From: Rhizobium leguminosarum
GTDB taxonomy: Bacteria > Pseudomonadota > Alphaproteobacteria > Rhizobiales > Rhizobiaceae
Direction: 5' to 3'
Assembly: GCF_001652265.1 (NCBI RefSeq)
Contig: NZ_LWBS01000055.1
Location: 1 to 64,000 of the forward strand
DNA length: 64,000 nucleotides
Under the pieces are notes generated by a model that searched no databases, was not told where the DNA came from, and saw only the letters and a list, made by a program, of their open reading frames with translations. Position numbers and translations under genes: made by a program. The number at the start of each line of letters is the position of its first letter. Within the stretch, counting starts at the first letter, position 1. Below are positions 39,588-60,453 of this stretch, one piece after another.

Positions 39588-39655
39588 TTTCGGGTCTCCG
39601 TTTTGCTAGTCCCCGAAGGGATCTAATTCTTGTTATCGGTCAATTGGTATTCCGG

Positions 39656-41755
<2,100 letters not shown>

Positions 41756-41784
41756 GGTGGACTGCCTTTCGATACCGTTCGGAA

Positions 41785-42273
<489 letters not shown>

Positions 42274-42332
42274 TTAAGGCGCTTCATGACGCGGAGGACC
42301 TCGCGCAGCGCCGGATTATTCAAAAAGCCGAA

Positions 42333-42704
42333 TTACTTCGGACGCTTCGCGCCGTACTTGGAGCGGCGCTGCTTGCGGTTCTTGACACCCTGGGTATCGA
42401 GAACGCCGCGGATGATGTGATAACGGACACCCGGAAGGTCCTTGACGCGGCCGCCACGGATCATGACGACGGAGTGTTCCTGAAGGTTGTGACCTTCGCC
42501 GGGGATGTAACCAATGACTTCGAAGCCGTTGGTCAGGCGGATCTTTGCGACCTTACGCAGAGCCGAGTTCGGCTTCTTCGGCGTCGTCGTGTAGACGCGC
42601 GTGCAAACGCCGCGCTTCTGCGGGTTCTCCTGGAGTGCGGGAACCTTGTTACGCTTTACGTTCGCCTGGCGAGGCTTGCGGATCAGCTGGTTTACGGTAG
42701 GCAT
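42333..42704 (-). CDS. rpsL: 30S ribosomal protein S12
   Basis: A 123-residue decoding-centre protein, target of streptomycin-resistance changes. [34 protein letters not shown] and [12 protein letters not shown] are seen; the lysine in TPKKPNS and the one near [14 protein letters not shown] are the wild-type resistance positions. Its ATG follows AAGGGATGG. It opens the str operon behind a 250-nt leader. Confidence 0.98.
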   Translation of the reverse strand: MPTVNQLIRKPRQANVKRNKVPALQENPQKRGVCTRVYTTTPKKPNSALRKVAKIRLTNGFEVIGYIPGEGHNLQEHSVVMIRGGRVKDLPGVRYHIIRGVLDTQGVKNRKQRRSKYGAKRPK

Positions 42705-43201
42705 TCAACCATCCCTTACGTTTTATCTCAGTACCCTTGCGGGCTTGAACTCGCGCCGTCTCCGGCAGTGCCGTACGCTTTCCGTCAATGCGCAAAATAT
42801 GGCCCGATCCGCTTCCGCAGATGGACCACAAGGAGCAGAGGACGCATAGGACATGCGTCGTGCGTGCAGCATCATGACTTCAACGTGCGTTTAGAACCTT
42901 GTTTGAGGTGAACTTCAGGGCGAGTCGCCCCGAACAGCCAAGCCTCACATGGGATCTGATGGCCGGGGTACTACTGGTTTCCACCCGTCTCGTCAAGGCC
43001 GGTTAAGAAATAAACTCGCCGTATCGCCTTGATATGCCGGCCGAACGCCCTGTTTCATCCTTCTAGATGAATTCACGGCTGTGCTCGAAGATAAAAACTT
43101 GGGCATTGCAGCAAAAGCAGTTAAGGAATCAGCAATTGCGGCGTTCGGCCCTCACAGCGGGATTCGAGCGACCGAATCGTCAAAGAGCCGAAGGACAGGC
43201 G
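42705..43201. other. str operon leader and upstream intergenic region
   Basis: A 497-bp region without a gene. Its right part holds the rpsL promoter (42968-42996, minus); its left part is an approximately 255-nt untranslated leader with a perfect 7-bp hairpin at 42841-42859 and a smaller GGGCG/CGCCC hairpin near 42919-42932. I found no start-codon-bearing frame in the leader with a ribosome site. Confidence 0.5.
42968..42996 (-). promoter_or_regulatory. Promoter of the str operon (rpsL-rpsG-fusA-tuf)
   Basis: On the minus strand TTGACG (42996-42991) is followed by a 17-bp spacer and TAGTAC (42973-42968), preceded by C as in the rhizobial CTTGAC consensus. Predicted start near 42961. It is the best sigma70-type match upstream of rpsL. 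Confidence 0.6.
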
Positions 43202-43495
43202 ATGATAACGACACCTGATAACGACAATAATTTCGACGGCCCGATGATCTTCATCATCATCGGCAAGGGCTACGAGTCCGACGCCAGCGAAGGTATCGAC
43301 CTGCACATCATGCTGAAGGCGCCTGACGACGACACTGCCGTACGCGAGGCCTTGAACGCCCTAGCCGAGGAAGGCTTCATCGAGGCCGATCTCGACCAGA
43401 TCGGCATGCTGACCGAGATCCCGGCCGAAGAGCCGCACGCCTCTGCCTACCAGGGAGCCGTCGAGGGCGAAGTCGCGATCATCCGGTTCAACTGA
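43202..43495 (+). CDS. Conserved acidic hypothetical protein
   Basis: A 97-residue, strongly acidic soluble protein. A core hydrophobic strand (GPMIFIIIGKGYES) is followed by GIDLHIMLKAPDDDTAVREALNALAEEGF, suggesting a small alpha/beta fold with two beta-alpha units. I recognise no named family. ATG 43202 was chosen behind AAGGACAGGCG; the upstream frame to 43067 has no ribosome site. It is a lone plus-strand gene wedged between rpoC and rpsL and shares its terminator with rpoC. Confidence 0.75.
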   Translation: MITTPDNDNNFDGPMIFIIIGKGYESDASEGIDLHIMLKAPDDDTAVREALNALAEEGFIEADLDQIGMLTEIPAEEPHASAYQGAVEGEVAIIRFN

Positions 43496-43580
43496 ACGGA
43501 GCCGCCGCTGACGCTGTCAAGGCAGCATAAGCGAAAGCAGCCTCCCTCCTCGCCCAATCAGCGCAAACTAAAAATAAAAA

Positions 43581-43606
43581 AACCGCCCGGATCGCTCCGG
43601 GCGGTT
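43581..43606. terminator. Bidirectional terminator between rpoC and the 97-residue gene
   Basis: A 10-bp GC-rich stem (43581-43590 with 43597-43606, ATCGCT loop) has an A-tract on its left and a T-tract on its right, so it can end transcription of rpoC (minus) and of the convergent plus-strand gene. It lies 27 bp from the rpoC stop. Confidence 0.85.
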
Positions 43607-43633
43607 TTTCAATTCGTCGACTTCAGCCGCGGA

Positions 43634-47842
<4,209 letters not shown>

Positions 47843-47993
47843 GCCTGTCTCCTTCATGGGCTAAAGCGCCCTCAAAATGCGATGGTCGGCGGCAAATTCC
47901 CGGGAGCCGCCTCCCTCGCTTAAACGAGAATAACCGCTGGATGCGGCGAAACTTCCCTTCCGGGCCGACACGGATACGGCGCCCGGCGGGACC

Positions 47994-48021
47994 GGCGTGC
48001 GCCGCATTGGCAGCGCACGCC
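47994..48021 (-). promoter_or_regulatory. Hairpin in the rpoB-rpoC gap
   Basis: A 9-bp GC-rich perfect stem (47994-48002 with 48013-48021, 10-nt loop) lies 11 bp after the rpoB stop in a 190-bp rpoB-rpoC gap. No T-run follows. It could stabilise the rpoB 3' end or be a processing site. Confidence 0.4.
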
Positions 48022-48032
48022 CTATCAAGTGC

Positions 48033-52172
<4,140 letters not shown>

Positions 52173-52335
52173 CGTCGCTCCTTCAAAATCTTGCACCCGG
52201 GCCTGCAACGGACGGGAACCGATGGCCAGTCGATCCCGTCAATCAATGAGTAGTTCAATCTCGTCCGACCCCGGAAAACGCTCAGCTCGGATTGCTGTGC
52301 TGCCCTCGGTGGGAGACCATCCTTTTGAAGAACCC

Positions 52336-52373
52336 ATTACCCAAAAGCCGTTTCGACGCGGCTTTTGGGTAAT
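52336..52373 (-). promoter_or_regulatory. 15-bp hairpin in the rplL-rpoB spacer (RNase III-like site)
   Basis: A perfect 15-bp inverted repeat (52336-52350 with 52359-52373, 8-nt loop). No U-run follows, so it is not a typical terminator; its length and place match the long stem cut by RNase III between L7/L12 and beta genes in Escherichia coli. Function inferred. Confidence 0.5.
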
Positions 52374-52393
52374 TCGTTCAGAAAAACGGCAAA

Positions 52394-52421
52394 TGGGAGG
52401 CAGTAGAAATACTGCCTCCCA
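52394..52421 (-). terminator. Attenuator-like terminator after rplL
   Basis: A 12-bp stem (52394-52405 with 52410-52421) with a GAAA-type tetraloop lies 14 bp after the rplL stop. On the minus strand ATTTGCCGTTTTTC follows, a delayed U-tract. It resembles the partial terminator that reduces rpoBC relative to the ribosomal stalk genes in other bacteria. Confidence 0.6.
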
Positions 52422-52435
52422 AAAGCAGTTTAGGA

Positions 52436-52813
<378 letters not shown>

Positions 52814-52871
52814 TTTACTAGTTCCTTTTGTTCGGTTCGAACCGGTTGATTATAAACAGCGAAAAACCGCC

Positions 52872-53390
52872 TTACGCGGCTTCGTCCTTCTTGGCGTAGG
52901 CCGCAAACACGCGGGCAAGCTGGCTTGCCGGTGCTGCAACAACCCCAGCGATGCGGGTAGCCGGTGTCTGGATCATGCCCAGCAGCTTCGCACGCAACTC
53001 ATCGAGCGAAGGCAGGGTCGCAAGCGACTTGACTGCATCGGCGTTGAGCGTGGTTGTTCCCATGGCGCCGCCCAGAACAATGATCTTGTCATTGGTCTTG
53101 GCGAAATCCATGACGACCTTCGGAGCGGTGATCGGATCGGTGCTGTATGCAATCAGCGTCTGACCCTTGAAGAGATTGGACATCCCTTCCGCTTCCGTAC
53201 CCTGAAGGGCAATCTTGGCCAGGCGGTTCTTCGCGACTTTGACGGTACCGCCAGCTGCGCGCATCTTCGAACGAAAATCGTTCATCTGCGCGACTGTGGC
53301 ACCAGCATAGTGGGCCACGACAACTGAGCCCGAAGCCTTGAAGACTTCGTTCAGTTCCGTGACGAATTCGCGTTTTTCCGCTCTTTCCAC
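52872..53390 (-). CDS. rplJ: 50S ribosomal protein L10
   Basis: A 172-residue stalk base that carries L7/L12 dimers and, in other bacteria, represses its own message with L12. The start is GTG at 53390 ([17 protein letters not shown]) behind [38 protein letters not shown] and [13 protein letters not shown] are diagnostic. A 328-bp leader lies upstream. Confidence 0.97.
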   Translation of the reverse strand: MERAEKREFVTELNEVFKASGSVVVAHYAGATVAQMNDFRSKMRAAGGTVKVAKNRLAKIALQGTEAEGMSNLFKGQTLIAYSTDPITAPKVVMDFAKTNDKIIVLGGAMGTTTLNADAVKSLATLPSLDELRAKLLGMIQTPATRIAGVVAAPASQLARVFAAYAKKDEAA

Positions 53391-53718
53391 TGCCTATCTC
53401 CAGTTGGCGGGACCGAAAATGGGCCCGCCGGTTGCCTTTTGCCTCCTGGGATCATGCGAGATCCCAAGCGACGCTTGAGGATCCTGTCCCCCCGCGCTCT
53501 CGCGCCAATCAAGGCTAAAGAGGCACAAGGCATCCAAGGCTCGAACCGAGTTCCTAGAAGCGAACTTCATGCAATTCGGGTCTTACCCGTCTCATGCAGG
53601 CACAGTGATTAAGGGAAAACCACCTGCAATCTCGGACAGGATTCCGGATTTCTCCGGAATATTCCGGCCCCTTGCGAGGCCGGAAATTCAGTCACCGGAC
53701 TTAAAGCCCGGCATAAAC
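53391..53718 (-). promoter_or_regulatory. rplJ leader between rplA and rplJ
   Basis: A 328-bp gap with no gene. Two adjacent hairpins sit close to the rplA end: 53641-53648 with 53653-53660, and 53662-53669 with 53678-53685. The region is where L10-L12 autoregulation acts in related bacteria; an L10-binding kink-turn could not be assigned by eye. No clear promoter was found. Confidence 0.45.
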
Positions 53719-54420
53719 TTATGCGGTCGGCGCTCCGGTGACCGAGCCGGGCTCGATCTTGACGCCCGGACCCATGGTCGAGGAAATCGCCACGCGCTTG
53801 ACGTAGTTACCCTTGGCGCCAGCCGGCTTCGCCTTGATGACGGCGTCAGCAAAGGCGCGGATGTTTTCTTCCAGGGCCTTGGCTTCGAAAGAGGCCTTGC
53901 CAATACCGGCATGAACAATGCCAGCCTTCTCGACGCGGAACTCGACAGCGCCACCCTTGGAAGCCTTGACAGCTCCAGCGACATCCATCGTAACGGTGCC
54001 GACCTTCGGGTTCGGCATCATGCCGCGGGGGCCGAGAACCTTACCGAGACGGCCGACGAGCGGCATCATGTCGGGGGTGGCAATGCAGCGATCGAATTCG
54101 ATCTTGCCGCCCTGGACGATTTCGACGAGCTCTTCGGCACCGACGATATCGGCACCAGCGGCCTTGGCTTCGTCAGCCTTGGCGCCACGAGCGAAGACGG
54201 CAACACGAACCGTACGGCCCGTGCCGTTCGGCAGGTTGACGACGCCGCGGACCATCTGGTCCGCATGGCGCGGGTCGACGCCGAGGTTCATCGAGACTTC
54301 GATGGTTTCGTCGAACTTGGCAACAGCCCGTTCCTTGACCATGCCGATGGCCAGGGTCAGAGCGTAGAGCTTGGTGGGATCAACACCTTCGTTGATCTTC
54401 TGCGTGCGCTTACCAGCCAT
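53719..54420 (-). CDS. rplA: 50S ribosomal protein L1
   Basis: A 233-residue protein of the E-site stalk, which in Escherichia coli represses the L11 operon. [21 protein letters not shown], then the conserved central motif [22 protein letters not shown]. It starts 4 bp after rplK, so the pair is co-translated. Confidence 0.98.
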   Translation of the reverse strand: MAGKRTQKINEGVDPTKLYALTLAIGMVKERAVAKFDETIEVSMNLGVDPRHADQMVRGVVNLPNGTGRTVRVAVFARGAKADEAKAAGADIVGAEELVEIVQGGKIEFDRCIATPDMMPLVGRLGKVLGPRGMMPNPKVGTVTMDVAGAVKASKGGAVEFRVEKAGIVHAGIGKASFEAKALEENIRAFADAVIKAKPAGAKGNYVKRVAISSTMGPGVKIEPGSVTGAPTA

Positions 54421-54424
54421 GATC

Positions 54425-54856
54425 TTAACCCACCACTTCCAGGCCCATGGCGCGGGCGGAGCCCTCGATCATCGCCATTGCACCTTCGATATCCGCTGCG
54501 TTCAGATCCTTCATCTTGGCTTCTGCGATCGACTTGATCTGAGCCTTGGTGAGGGAGCCGGCCTTGGCGCCCTTGCCGGGTGTCTTGGAACCGGACGTGA
54601 TCTTCGCTTCCTTCTTCAGCCAGTAGCTGACCGGCGGCTGCTTCATCGCGAAGGTGAAGGACTTGTCCTGGTAATAGGTGATGACGACCGGGATCGGCAT
54701 GCCCTTTTCCATTTCCTGCGTGGCGGCATTGAACGCCTTGCAGAATTCCATGATGTTAATGCCACGCTGACCAAGCGCCGGACCAATCGGCGGGGACGGG
54801 TTTGCCGATCCTGCCTTGACCTGAAGCTTGAGCTGGCCTGCAACTTTCTTAGCCAT
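54425..54856 (-). CDS. rplK: 50S ribosomal protein L11
   Basis: A 143-residue factor-binding-site protein with N-terminal switch domain ([30 protein letters not shown]) and rRNA-binding C-domain ([25 protein letters not shown]). ATG follows AGGCAGAGAGAT. A 176-bp gap separates it from nusG. Confidence 0.98.
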   Translation of the reverse strand: MAKKVAGQLKLQVKAGSANPSPPIGPALGQRGINIMEFCKAFNAATQEMEKGMPIPVVITYYQDKSFTFAMKQPPVSYWLKKEAKITSGSKTPGKGAKAGSLTKAQIKSIAEAKMKDLNAADIEGAMAMIEGSARAMGLEVVG

Positions 54857-55032
54857 ATCTCTCTGCCTTTCATGAACGGCCGGTTGCCCGGCCCGTGATG
54901 CCGGATCTCTCCGGCGGCTGCGGTTGCGTGGTGCGGATCGTTAGGGTCCGGCTAAGACCCCTCACCTTCCACGCGGGTGCGGACAAAGTCCGCAGGAAAC
55001 AGGCCACAAGGGCCAGCCTCCAGTTTCTGCAA
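54857..55032 (-). promoter_or_regulatory. nusG-rplK intergenic region
   Basis: A 176-bp gap with a perfect 7-bp hairpin (54978-54984 with 54988-54994) and a GGGTC/GACCC stem at 54944-54960. It probably separates the secE-nusG and rplKA units; no firm promoter could be called. Confidence 0.35.
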
Positions 55033-55563
55033 TCAGACCTTCTCGACCTGAGCGTATTCCAGCTCGACCGGCGTTGCGCGGCCGAAGATCGACACTTCCA
55101 CCTTCAGGCGCGAACGTTCTTCGTCCACATCCTGAACCGTGCCGTTGAACGAAGCGAACGGGCCGTCGGAAACGCGGACCTGCTCGCCGATCTCGAAGGT
55201 AATGGAGGCCTTCGGCCGCTCGACACCTTCCTGGACCTGGCCGAGAATGCGCTCGGCTTCATAATCCGGAATCGGAACGGGCTTATTGTCGGAGCCGAGG
55301 AAACCTGTGACCTTCGGCGTATTCTTGATCAGGTGATAGGCTTCGTCCGTCAGATTGGCACGAACCATGACATAGCCCGGGAAAAACTTGCGCTCGGAAT
55401 CGACCTTGCGGCCGCGACGCACTTCCACCACCTTTTCAGTCGGCACGAGGATCTTCTCGAACAGGTGCTCAAGCCCCTTCTGGCGAGCCTTGTTCTCGAT
55501 GTCTTCAGCCACCTTCTTTTCAAAATTGGAATACGCGTGGACGATGTACCAACGTGCCGCCAT
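55033..55563 (-). CDS. nusG: Transcription termination/antitermination factor NusG
   Basis: A 176-residue elongation factor that suppresses pausing and couples RNA polymerase to Rho or ribosomes. NGN domain: RWYIVHAYSNFEKKVAEDIE, KFFPGYVMVRANLTDEAYH; KOW domain: GEQVRVSDGPFASFNGTVQDVDEERSRLKV. ATG 55563 follows GGAGATAAAA. It lies 17 bp after secE. Confidence 0.98.
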   Translation of the reverse strand: MAARWYIVHAYSNFEKKVAEDIENKARQKGLEHLFEKILVPTEKVVEVRRGRKVDSERKFFPGYVMVRANLTDEAYHLIKNTPKVTGFLGSDNKPVPIPDYEAERILGQVQEGVERPKASITFEIGEQVRVSDGPFASFNGTVQDVDEERSRLKVEVSIFGRATPVELEYAQVEKV

Positions 55564-55580
55564 TTTTATCTCCACCCGTA

Positions 55581-55781
55581 TCAGTTGCCGGTATTCAGCA
55601 CGAAGCTCAGAGCCCAGCCGATCAGCTGGTCAGCGGCAAAGAAAAACAGCGCGGCGAAAACCACCATCACCAGCACCATGACCGTCGAGATCATGGTCTC
55701 GCGGCGCGACGGCCATGTAACTTTGGACGTCTCGGAGCGAACCTGCTGCAGAAACGCAAACGGATTGGATTTGGATGCCAT
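55581..55781 (-). CDS. secE: Preprotein translocase subunit SecE
   Basis: A 66-residue single-span SecE. VRSETSKVTWPSRRETMISTVMV is the conserved amphipathic helix and start of the membrane helix that clamps SecY. ATG 55781 (MASKSNPF) was chosen on family length; its ribosome site is weak. It precedes nusG by 17 bp. Confidence 0.95.
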   Translation of the reverse strand: MASKSNPFAFLQQVRSETSKVTWPSRRETMISTVMVLVMVVFAALFFFAADQLIGWALSFVLNTGN

Positions 55782-55852
55782 CGACTGCCCACGCAATTAC
55801 GGCGCGTAAAGCTGAAACTATCAGCCCCACGCACCGCGTGTCTGTTGAACCC

Positions 55853-55881
55853 TAAATAAACACCGATTTCCGAATACACAA
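55853..55881 (-). promoter_or_regulatory. Promoter for secE-nusG
   Basis: On the minus strand TTGTGT (55881-55876), 17-bp spacer, TATTTA (55858-55853). It lies between tRNA-Trp and secE, about 72 bp before the start codon. Candidate by consensus match only; secE may also be co-transcribed with the tRNA. Confidence 0.5.
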
Positions 55882-55976
55882 GAGGGAAACCGAAGTTTAA
55901 CGAAATTACTTACCACCAATCAATCCCCGGCCGGAAATGCCGCGAGCATGTGCGCGCTGTCCCGCATCCAGGAAAA

Positions 55977-56052
<76 letters not shown>

Positions 56053-56225
56053 TCATACCGATCATTCAGCGCCTGAGCCAAGGCCCGCAAATCGCTGCTG
56101 AAAAGCATGGCGCTCCCTTTAAGACGACGACACGGGATTGGCAAGCACGATTTTCGATTTTCAAAGCCATTCTCCTGATATGCGAACGATCGGCCTTTCA
56201 ATTCAATCGCATAACCACGATCCGT

Positions 56226-57119
56226 TCAGACCTTCACGTACTTGCGCCAATCGTGCTCTTCCTTAAAGCCCAGCACCTCGCGGATCTTGCGGTTGGAGAG
56301 CAGGCCCTCATATTCGCCGATCTCGCGGGTGAAGGGCACGTTCGGAAAGAATCGCTTCGCAAGCTCCGTCGATGGCGTATTGGCCGAGACGGTGTCGTTG
56401 GCGGCATTGAAGACCTGATAGCCGAGACCGTCCTTCTCGATGCAGAGATGGCAGATCTGCCCGAGGTCGCGGGCGTCGATATAGCTCCAGGCGATGCGCT
56501 TGCGCATCTCGGGATGGGCGAAATAGGTCGGGAACTTCTCGTATTCGTCAGGCTCGATGACGTTGCCGATGCGCAGCGCATAGATGTCGAAGCCCGAACG
56601 TTCGGCAAAGGCGCGCGCCGTCTTTTCGTTGACCACCTTCGAAAGGCCGTAGGAATCCATCGGATTGACGTCGTAATCCTCCTCCAGCGGAAACTGGTGG
56701 AAATCGCGATGGCCTTCGGCAAAGCAGACGCCATAAGTCGTCTCGCTCGATGCGACGATAATCTTCCGGATGCCGAGCTTCACCGCCGCCTCGATGACAT
56801 TATAAGTGCCCATCGTGTTGATGCGGAAAGTTTCGTTGTCGGGCTTGATCAGGATGCGCGGGATGGCGGCGAAATGCACGACGGCGTCGAAGGGCTGCAC
56901 GCCCCTGCCCGCATCGAGATCGGGAAAATCGCGATGCATCGAGAGCGCATTGAACACCTGACCGCTATCGGTGATGTCGGCGATGAGATTGGTGACGCCG
57001 GGGCTATCCAGCGGAACGAGATCGAGGTTGTGAACCTCGTAGCCGGCATTGACGAGCCATGGCACAGCATGGCGACCTGCCTTGCCCGAACCGCCCGTGA
57101 ACAGAATACGTCTCTTCAT
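56226..57119 (-). CDS. NAD(P)-dependent epimerase/dehydratase (extended SDR)
   Basis: A 297-residue extended SDR with nucleotide motif TGGSGKAGRHAV (residues 8-19), HFAAIPRI, SSETTYGV and the catalytic YGLSK. Such enzymes modify nucleotide sugars or sugar acids; the exact substrate is not evident, though the compact length resembles uronate-dehydrogenase-type members. It interrupts the housekeeping block between tRNA-Trp and tuf copy 2. The upstream sequence lacks a strong ribosome site (GGATATTCC). Confidence 0.85.
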   Translation of the reverse strand: MKRRILFTGGSGKAGRHAVPWLVNAGYEVHNLDLVPLDSPGVTNLIADITDSGQVFNALSMHRDFPDLDAGRGVQPFDAVVHFAAIPRILIKPDNETFRINTMGTYNVIEAAVKLGIRKIIVASSETTYGVCFAEGHRDFHQFPLEEDYDVNPMDSYGLSKVVNEKTARAFAERSGFDIYALRIGNVIEPDEYEKFPTYFAHPEMRKRIAWSYIDARDLGQICHLCIEKDGLGYQVFNAANDTVSANTPSTELAKRFFPNVPFTREIGEYEGLLSNRKIREVLGFKEEHDWRKYVKV

Positions 57120-57290
57120 GGAATATCCTCCGCGTCATGAAATCGGAGGCATAGATAGACGCTTCCGCGCGAAGAGCAAGCGAGCGTCATGCAAGGGTTC
57201 ACCCCCGCGTCGCCAGGAGCATCCTATCCGGGAGCACCTGGCCGATCATTTCCGATCATCGCAGAACCCTGCGATGCTCGGCAAAGGTCG

Positions 57291-57425
57291 TCACTTGACG
57301 ACACTTACCTCGCCAATCTGCACTCCGGCAGACTGAACAACTTCTTGCGGAATTGCAGCGATGAAAAACATCGTGAAAACATACATCGCGAATATCGTCG
57401 CAGCGAATGTGGCCTTTGGAATCAT
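57291..57425 (-). CDS. Small membrane-anchored protein, 44 residues
   Basis: The frame reads MIPKATFAATIFAMYVFTMF and continues FIAAIPQEVVQ to an end GEVSVVK. It has one hydrophobic helix (residues about 5-24), which could be a signal anchor or uncleaved signal peptide, then a short polar tail. The ATG sits behind AAGAGGAGAGCCCGG, a strong ribosome site, which is the main reason to call it. No family is recognised. It lies between the epimerase and tuf copy 2. Confidence 0.6.
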   Translation of the reverse strand: MIPKATFAATIFAMYVFTMFFIAAIPQEVVQSAGVQIGEVSVVK

Positions 57426-57580
57426 CCGGGCTCTCCTCTTTGCAAGAAGGAGTCTGGACTACAATGGTCCAATCACAAACCTGTTTCTGAACGTGAGATG
57501 AACAAAATACTGTGACAGGCCAATTTAACGATATTTTTACAACACCTGTTAAACCTTACAGGAAGCCATGAAAATGAAAA

Positions 57581-57602
57581 ACCCCGCTGTTTCCAGCGGG
57601 GT
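57581..57602 (-). terminator. Terminator of tuf copy 2
   Basis: A 9-bp GC-rich stem (57581-57589 with 57594-57602, TTTC loop on the plus strand) 26 bp beyond the tuf stop, followed on the minus strand by TTTTTCATTTTC: a classical intrinsic terminator. Confidence 0.9.
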
Positions 57603-57628
57603 CTTCATAATTGCGGATAACTGGAAAG

Positions 57629-58804
<1,176 letters not shown>

Positions 58805-59151
58805 TTGAATGCTTCCTGTGAACGAAAATGGTGGCCCCGGCGAACCGGTTTAGTGCCGCCGTTTAAGGCTTTCGGCGACATTGCGCAAGACTTAATTGCA
58901 GACGCCATTCTTGGCCTGACAGCGCATATGGGAGACAATTCGCCGCCTGCAAGGCGATTCGCCAAAGCCCCCTCGAAAATCGCTGAAATCTTAAAGAAAA
59001 TCGCATGGACCGCCTGCGACGCGCCATAGACGTTCGGCGCCGAGCGCCCTTCCCTGCCAGCCGATAACCGCAATCGTCAGCTTCTCCGCCAGCGCCGGAG
59101 ACATCTCGGGACGACCGCTGCAGCGGTCGTATGAAGTGGCTTAACGGAAAC
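58805..59151 (-). promoter_or_regulatory. tRNA-Gly to tuf2 intergenic region with candidate promoter
   Basis: A 347-bp gap with no gene. A weak promoter candidate lies on the minus strand: TTGCGC (58888-58883), 17-bp spacer, TAAACG (58865-58860). A 20-bp perfect palindrome at 59111-59130 lies just after tRNA-Gly and may terminate or process the tRNA transcript. Confidence 0.4.
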
Positions 59152-59225
59152 TGGAGCGGGTAGCGGGAATCGAACCCGCGTATTCAGCTTGGAAGGCTGC
59201 TGCTCTACCATTGAGCTATACCCGC
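59152..59225 (-). tRNA. tRNA-Gly (anticodon UCC)
   Basis: A 74-nt cloverleaf: acceptor GCGGGTA with TACCCGC, D-arm AGCTCAATGGTAGAGC, anticodon loop CTTCCAA reading UCC, T-loop TTCGATT, discriminator T and encoded CCA. Confidence 0.95.
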
Positions 59226-59249
59226 GGGGTGGTCCGATCCGATGACGAA

Positions 59250-59334
59250 TGGTGGAGAGAGTTGGATTTGAACCAACGTAGGCTGAGCCAACGGATTTAC
59301 AGTCCGTCCCCTTTAACCACTCGGGCATCTCTCC
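59250..59334 (-). tRNA. tRNA-Tyr (anticodon GUA)
   Basis: An 85-nt class II tRNA: acceptor GGAGAGA with TCTCTCC, anticodon loop CTGTAAA reading GUA, a long variable arm, T-loop TTCAAAT and encoded CCA. It is 24 bp upstream of tRNA-Gly. Confidence 0.95.
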
Positions 59335-59536
59335 AGTTTTTCGTCCGGATCGCAAGACCAAGTTCGTCAGACTTCGAAGCGTTGCGGCCCGTCGTCTGCG
59401 CCGCGTATATGACCGGAGCATTTCAGTCTGTCAACACGATGACAACGGAAAAAACACGAAAAATTTCATTCGCCACCGAAAGCCGGCATATGAAAGAAAG
59501 CCTATGCGGCAGCGAGCGCCATGGCTATAAAGCCGC

Positions 59537-60427
59537 ATGAGCAAAGACAACAAATCCGGCGGCAAGACCGCGACAGACCCATCCGCCAAGGATACGCATT
59601 ACGCCACTCTGCGGCGCGCCCACCGCGACGCCAAGCGCGAACGCGGGGAGATTCCGACGCCTCAGCCGCAGAAGCGAAAGCGCGGCGGCGACGATTGGAA
59701 GCCGCCGGCGCTTGCGCCCGACCACGTGCATCTCTATGGCCTGCATACGGTGCGCGCGGCGCTCGACAATCCCGAGCGCAAGAAGATCAAGCTGTTCGTG
59801 ACGCAGAACGCGCTCGCGCGGCTCGAAGTCGACGTCGAGGCGCTCGGCATTCCCTTCGAGATCGTTTCGCCGCAGGAGATCGACAAGGTGCTCGGCCCGG
59901 AGGCGATCCATCAGGGCGTGATGTTGGAAACACGGCCACTTCCGGTACGCCGGCTCGAAGCGCTGAAGGACAGCCCCCTCCTGCTCGTCCTCGATCAGGT
60001 GACCGATCCGCACAATGTCGGCGCGATCATGCGCTCGGCCGTCGCCTTCAACGCGGGTGCGGTCATTACCACGCAGCGACATAGCCCGACCGAATCGGGC
60101 GTGCTCGCCAAGTCCGCCTCGGGCGCGCTGGAACTGATACCTTATATACAAGTTACCAATCTCGCCGATGCGCTCGGCGAATTGCACAAGCTCGGTTTCT
60201 CCACCATCGGCCTCGATTCGGAAGGGCCGGCACCGCTCGAAGGCACCTTCTCCGGCGAGAAAGTGGCGCTGGTGCTCGGCTCCGAGGGTAAGGGGCTTCG
60301 GCAAAAGACGCGGGAAACCGTCAACGCACTTGCCCGTCTCGACATGCCAGGCGCGATCAAATCGCTCAACGTCTCGAATGCGGCGGCGATCGCGCTTTAT
60401 GCGGCGCGGCTCCACTTGAAGGTATAG
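59537..60427 (+). CDS. rlmB: 23S rRNA (guanosine-2'-O-) methyltransferase RlmB/TrmH family
   Basis: A 296-residue SPOUT methyltransferase. A basic disordered N-terminus of about 60 residues precedes the RNA-binding domain (LYGLHTVRAALDNPERKKIKLFVT) and SPOUT domain with motifs DQVTDPHNVGAIMRSA, LVLGSEGKGLR and SLNVSNAAAIALYAARL. It most resembles RlmB, which methylates G2251 of 23S rRNA; another 2'-O target is possible. It is divergent from tRNA-Tyr. Confidence 0.9.
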   Translation: MSKDNKSGGKTATDPSAKDTHYATLRRAHRDAKRERGEIPTPQPQKRKRGGDDWKPPALAPDHVHLYGLHTVRAALDNPERKKIKLFVTQNALARLEVDVEALGIPFEIVSPQEIDKVLGPEAIHQGVMLETRPLPVRRLEALKDSPLLLVLDQVTDPHNVGAIMRSAVAFNAGAVITTQRHSPTESGVLAKSASGALELIPYIQVTNLADALGELHKLGFSTIGLDSEGPAPLEGTFSGEKVALVLGSEGKGLRQKTRETVNALARLDMPGAIKSLNVSNAAAIALYAARLHLKV

Positions 60428-60453
60428 GCCGGCTGCGGCAAAGGGTAATTGTC

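Noticed and set aside
54944..54960. Short inverted repeat as terminator after nusG
   Set aside because: Only a 5-bp stem and no T-run on the minus strand; too weak to call a terminator.
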